The notes below the pieces were generated by a model, which was not told the DNA's origin, ran no database searches, and worked only from the letters and a program-made list of their open reading frames with translations. 64,000 bases of DNA, from assembly GCF_000344135.1 (NCBI RefSeq), contig NZ_BAOP01000013.1:62001-126000 (forward strand), written 5' to 3'. The stretch comes from Gordonia malaquae NBRC 108250. Lineage in GTDB: Bacteria; Actinomycetota; Actinomycetes; Mycobacteriales; Mycobacteriaceae. Numbering within the stretch: the stretch's first letter is position 1; every line of letters begins with the position of its first letter. Made by a program: the position numbers and the translations under genes. This document shows, one piece after another, positions 60,447 through 64,000 of the stretch.

Positions 60447-61628
60447 TCAGGACCGCCCGCGGAGACGATCCTGCGCCGCGCGACCTGCCGGAACCGAGTC
60501 GTCTGGCACAAACAGGTCGTCGTCGATGCGGGCTGCGGTTCCCGATTCCGGGTCGCCTGCGATCAGATCGGCGTCGACCGGGACTGCCCGTTTGACCAGA
60601 GCGAGCGCGATCGGGCCGAGCTCGTAGTGATCGATCACGGTGCCGACGCGTCCGACGCTGCGCCCGCCGACAGACACCGGATCGCCGGTCGCGGGCCTCG
60701 TGTCGGTGGCGCCGTCGAGATGCAGAAGCACCAGACGTCGTGGTGCGCGTCCGATGTTCGCAACGCGCGAGACCGTCTCCTGGCCGCGGTAGCAGCCCTT
60801 CTCCAGGTGGACGGCGCCCTGTTGGTCGGGTCCGCCGATCCAATCGGCCTCATGCGGAATGGTCCGATCGTCGGTGTCGATGCCGAGCCGCGCACGTCCG
60901 GCGGCCACCCGCAGCGCGTCGTGCGCCCACATTCCAGCCGGCCGCGCGCCTGCGCCGGTGATCGCGGTCCACCAGGCCGAGACGTCGTCTCGCGGCACGA
61001 CGACGTCGACGACGGGGGTGGTGCGTCCTTCGCCGATCGGGGGCATCACTCGCCAGAATCCGAGCGGCTCCTCGTCGTGGTGTCGTTCGGGAAGGTCGCC
61101 CGCCGCGTACACGTCGGCGTCGGCCGGGATCTCGAGGAGTTCGGCGACGGCACCGGTGCGTGCTGCCGGTCCGATCAGTGTCAGGACCGCCATGTCGGCG
61201 CGTGCTGCGGGTGTGACCTGCGCCCAGAACACCATCTTCGTGAGGAAGTCGGCGAGAGCGGCGCCGCGGAACTGCTCGGTGTCGATCCACGTGACGTCGT
61301 TGATGTCGGTGATGACGAAATGATCCTCGACACGGCCGTTCAGGTCGAGCGACAAGTTTTCTGCGCTTCGTCGGTCGGGGAGCGCCGACACGTGCTGGGA
61401 GGAGATCGTGTGCAGCCATGTGAGTCGCTCGGGACCCGCGAGTTCGATGACGCTGCGGTCGCTGCGGTCGACGACGACCACTCCGTGCGACGCGGCTCGC
61501 TGCTCTCCGAGCGGGTCGCCGTAATGCCAGGCGACCCCGGGGCTGAGGTCCCCGTCCGGTGTGGGGACCGCGTCGGCGGACGCGGTCAGAATCGCAGAGC
61601 TCACGGGTCGAGAAGAATCCGCAGACAT
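60447..61628 (-). CDS. ygfZ: folate-binding YgfZ-like protein
   Basis: 393 residues of the GcvT/YgfZ fold. HLEKGCYRGQETVSRV (about residue 285) is the invariant YgfZ motif with its Cys. It helps maintain or repair iron-sulfur proteins, with folate. In M. tuberculosis Rv0811c has the same place. Start ATG 61628, divergent from the lyase-like gene with a 23-base gap, so the promoters overlap. Confidence 0.86.
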   Translation of the reverse strand: MSADSSRPVSSAILTASADAVPTPDGDLSPGVAWHYGDPLGEQRAASHGVVVVDRSDRSVIELAGPERLTWLHTISSQHVSALPDRRSAENLSLDLNGRVEDHFVITDINDVTWIDTEQFRGAALADFLTKMVFWAQVTPAARADMAVLTLIGPAARTGAVAELLEIPADADVYAAGDLPERHHDEEPLGFWRVMPPIGEGRTTPVVDVVVPRDDVSAWWTAITGAGARPAGMWAHDALRVAAGRARLGIDTDDRTIPHEADWIGGPDQQGAVHLEKGCYRGQETVSRVANIGRAPRRLVLLHLDGATDTRPATGDPVSVGGRSVGRVGTVIDHYELGPIALALVKRAVPVDADLIAGDPESGTAARIDDDLFVPDDSVPAGRAAQDRLRGRS

Positions 61629-61651
61629 GCAGCCAGTCTACGGTGGGGGAT

Positions 61652-62497
61652 GTGATCGTGGTGGACGGCGAGGGCCGGGTGCGAGACGCGGACGCTCCGC
61701 TGCTGTTCGCGGACGATCTGGCGGCGCTGAGGGGTGACGGAGTATTCGAGACCATCCTCATCCGAGATCGGGAATCGAGGCTGGTCGACGACCACTTGCG
61801 CCGGCTGGGCGACGGTGCACGGGCCCTCGACCTGCCTGCCCCCGACGCAGGTGCGCTGCGTCGGGCGATCGCTGTGGCCGAGGGTGAATGGGCGTCGCCC
61901 GACGATGCGTGCCTGCGCATTCTGTACTCGCGTGGGCGAGAGTCGGGCGGGCCGCCGACCTGCTACCTCACGGTCACGCCGGTCCCGGAGCGCTCGGCGA
62001 TCGCCCGGCGTGACGGGGTGCGAGTGACCCTGCTGCCACGTGGGGTCGAACCGTCGTCGGCGCAGCCGTGGGAGCTGGCGGGCGCCAAGGCCCTCAGTTA
62101 TGCGCGGAACATGGCCGCGCTTCGTCATGTGCAGCGGTCCGGGTTCGACGACGCGATCTACGTCTCCGCGGACGGGCTGATCCTCGAGAGCCCGCGGGCG
62201 TCGGTCGTCGCCGTCGTCGACGGGACTCTCACGACCCCGCCTCGTGACCAGGGCATCCTGCCGGGCACAACGCAGCAGGCGCTGTTCCGGGTGGCGGCGT
62301 CCTTCGATGTGCCGGTTCGCGAAGCCCGGATGACGCAGTCGGACGTTCTGGCGGCGGACGGCGTCTGGTTGCTGTCGTCGCTGACGCTCGCCGCGAGGGT
62401 CGCAGCCGTCGACACCACGGTGCTCCCGGTTCCTTCAGCGGCCGCGCCCGATGTGCCGAATCTGGTGTCTCGGGCCATCTCCGAGCGGATGATGTGA
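61652..62497 (+). CDS. pabC: class IV aminotransferase / aminodeoxychorismate lyase-like
   Basis: 281 residues of the PLP fold-type IV family. The probable Schiff-base lysine lies in ELAGAKALSYARNM (about residue 148), and the PLP phosphate region is GILPGTTQQALFR. Members are aminodeoxychorismate lyase (p-aminobenzoate for folate), branched-chain or D-amino acid aminotransferases. The Rv0812 position next to ygfZ fits PabC but does not prove it. GTG 61652 follows GGTGGGGGA. Confidence 0.72.
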   Translation: MIVVDGEGRVRDADAPLLFADDLAALRGDGVFETILIRDRESRLVDDHLRRLGDGARALDLPAPDAGALRRAIAVAEGEWASPDDACLRILYSRGRESGGPPTCYLTVTPVPERSAIARRDGVRVTLLPRGVEPSSAQPWELAGAKALSYARNMAALRHVQRSGFDDAIYVSADGLILESPRASVVAVVDGTLTTPPRDQGILPGTTQQALFRVAASFDVPVREARMTQSDVLAADGVWLLSSLTLAARVAAVDTTVLPVPSAAAPDVPNLVSRAISERMM

Positions 62498-62579
62498 CTG
62501 TGAATACAGGGCGGATGTCCTGGTAGGGGAGGGTCTTTCGTCTCCTGCGTCACGATGGTCTTGTATTCCAGGCGATCGC

Positions 62580-62596
62580 TACTACGCTCTGTAGTA
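62580..62596. promoter_or_regulatory. TACTAC-5-GTAGTA inverted repeat upstream of cydA
   Basis: Six-base arms around a 5-base centre, 57 bases before the cydA start. It could bind a redox or oxygen regulator, or be a -10 region with symmetry. Weak evidence. Confidence 0.35.
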
Positions 62597-62652
62597 ACGC
62601 TCCGGAACAGAGCTCAACGACGAGCTCGGGACAACACGATTGTGAGGCGAGC

Positions 62653-64000
62653 GTGAATGTCGTAGACATCTCCAGGTGGCAGTTCGGAATCACGACGGTC
62701 TACCACTTCATCCTGGTGCCACTGACGATCGGACTGGCGCCGCTCATCGCGGTGATGCAGACCGTCTGGCACGTGACTGGCAACGAGCAGTGGCTGCGGG
62801 CCACCAAATTCTTCGCGAAGATCTTCCTCATCAACTTCGCGCTCGGTGTCGCGACCGGCATCGTCCAGGAGTTCCAGTTCGGAATGAACTGGAGTGAGTA
62901 CAGCCGATACGTCGCCGACGTCTTCGGCGCGCCGCTCGCCATGGAAGGCCTTGTCGCGTTCTTCCTGGAGTCGACGTTCATCGGACTCTGGATGTTCGGC
63001 TGGGGCAGGCTACCGCGTCGAATACACCTCGCGTGCATCTGGCTGGTCGCGATCGGCGTCAACGCATCCGCGTACTTCATCATCGCCGCCAACTCGTGGA
63101 TGCAGCACCCGGTCGGAGTCGAATGGGATCCCGTCCGTGAACGCCCGCAGATGACGAACTTCGTCGCGCTGATCACCAATAACACAACTCTTGTCGCCTT
63201 CCCGCACGTCATCGCGGGCGCGTTCCTGACGGCGGCGACGCTCGTCGCGATCGTCGGCATCTGGTGGATGGCACGCAACACCGTGCGTGCGCGCCAACTC
63301 GACGAGGCGATCGCGTCCGGCGACCACTCGGGCGTTCCCGAGACCTCGTCGCCGAGTCAGATCGACCGCACACCCGAGCAACTGCGTCACGACAACGCGA
63401 CGCTGTGGAGACCGGTCACCCGGATGGCTCTGTGGGTGACGATCGCGGCCGGCGCGGCACTGTTCATCACCGGTGACATGCAGGGCCAGCTGATGTTCAA
63501 ACAGCAGCCGATGAAGATGGCCGCCGCCGAATCGCTGTGTGAGACCGAGACCGGCGCGTCGTTCTCGGTGCTGAGCATCGGGCGGCAGAACAACTGCGAT
63601 TCGATCGAGCACGTCATCGCCATCCCCAACATGCTCTCGTTCCTGTCCGACCACACCTTCGACAGCGAGGTCAAGGGCGTCAACGAGTTGCAGGAGATGT
63701 ACCGCGAGAAGCTCAACATGCCGAACCAGAACTTCGCGCCGAACCTGTTCGTCACGTACTGGAGTTTCCGCGCGATGATCACGTGGGCCCTCGGGTCCGT
63801 GGTTGTCGCTCTCGGCGGCCTCTGGTTCCTCCGCAAGGGCCGAAGCGAAGTGCCGCACAAGTTCGGCCGCCTCGCACTGTGGATGCTGCCGACGCCGTTC
63901 CTGGCGAATGCGTCCGGCTGGATCTTCACCGAGATGGGTCGACAACCGTGGGTGGTGGTGCCCAACTGGGCCGATGCAGACGGTGACCCGCTGCGCATCC
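62653..64000 (+). CDS. cydA: cytochrome bd oxidase subunit I, CydA (partial, 3' end outside window)
   Basis: 449 residues are visible. The quinol-binding membrane subunit carries heme ligands: YHFILVPLTIG near residue 18 has the first heme b595 His. The conserved GRQPWVVV occurs near 437, and the Q-loop lies in the middle. CydAB reduces oxygen to water with high affinity from menaquinol. GTG 62653 begins VNVVDISRWQFG. The gene continues past the right edge; cydB is expected beyond. Confidence 0.9.
   Translation, partial: MNVVDISRWQFGITTVYHFILVPLTIGLAPLIAVMQTVWHVTGNEQWLRATKFFAKIFLINFALGVATGIVQEFQFGMNWSEYSRYVADVFGAPLAMEGLVAFFLESTFIGLWMFGWGRLPRRIHLACIWLVAIGVNASAYFIIAANSWMQHPVGVEWDPVRERPQMTNFVALITNNTTLVAFPHVIAGAFLTAATLVAIVGIWWMARNTVRARQLDEAIASGDHSGVPETSSPSQIDRTPEQLRHDNATLWRPVTRMALWVTIAAGAALFITGDMQGQLMFKQQPMKMAAAESLCETETGASFSVLSIGRQNNCDSIEHVIAIPNMLSFLSDHTFDSEVKGVNELQEMYREKLNMPNQNFAPNLFVTYWSFRAMITWALGSVVVALGGLWFLRKGRSEVPHKFGRLALWMLPTPFLANASGWIFTEMGRQPWVVVPNWADADGDPLRI

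Overview
The window is high-GC actinobacterial DNA from a mycolic-acid bacterium of the order Mycobacteriales. Gordonia is my best guess and I cannot fix the genus. The evidence is a KstR/KstR2-type steroid regulon, DUF732 and DUF3073 proteins, an EccA ATPase, GTG and apparently leaderless starts, and gene order like Mycobacterium tuberculosis at two places: kstR/fadE34, and the purL to purM block with its neighbours. I see no rRNA, tRNA, CRISPR array or insertion sequence. Comparisons with M. tuberculosis are from memory.

Region 1 (1-10.1 kb) handles the steroid side chain. A partial 9-alpha-hydroxylase oxygenase gene (kshA) and kstR read leftward. fadE34 diverges from kstR across a perfect KstR box. 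An igr-type operon follows: a single-polypeptide FadE28-FadE29 fusion, chsH2, chsH1, ltp2 and an acyl-CoA synthetase, most of them overlapping by 1-4 bases. Its products shorten the C17 side chain by dehydrogenation, hydration and retro-aldol release of propionyl-CoA.

Region 2 (10.1-19 kb) is a mixed accessory stretch: a DUF732 lipoprotein, an ABC-F ATPase, a substrate-binding/VWA surface protein, an SDR, a ribbon-helix-helix/Doc toxin-antitoxin pair, a VOC protein, and an AraC regulator coupled to a 14-helix drug exporter.

Region 3 (19-32 kb) handles the steroid rings. kstD, a MaoC hydratase (hsd4B type) and an unknown protein read leftward behind a KstR box. A second kshA with a small Cys-rich partner diverges from hsaA-hsaC-hsaB, a DUF1214 protein, an SDR and a sulfotransferase, across two KstR boxes. 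KstD and KshA open ring B to give the seco-steroid, and HsaA/B/C hydroxylate and cleave ring A. hsaD and kshB are not in the window.

Region 4 (32-38 kb) has a manganese transporter with an operator on its promoter, then a leftward echA-fadE31-fadE32-fadE33 operon with a KstR2-type box, as expected for ring C/D (HIP) catabolism.

Region 5 (38-44 kb) has a cupin gene and an IclR regulator divergent from cysD-cysNC (sulfate activation to PAPS), then a small membrane protein and an orphan EccA.

Region 6 (44-64 kb) is mostly housekeeping: purL, purF and purM, a PHP phosphoesterase, a sterol-carrier-like protein, DUF3073, YgfZ, an aminodeoxychorismate-lyase-like enzyme and the start of cydA. Inside it lies a cluster of small membrane proteins with Gln/Pro/Tyr/Gly-rich tails (DUF805, RDD, two CD225, DUF2752). 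It is the least understood part of the window.
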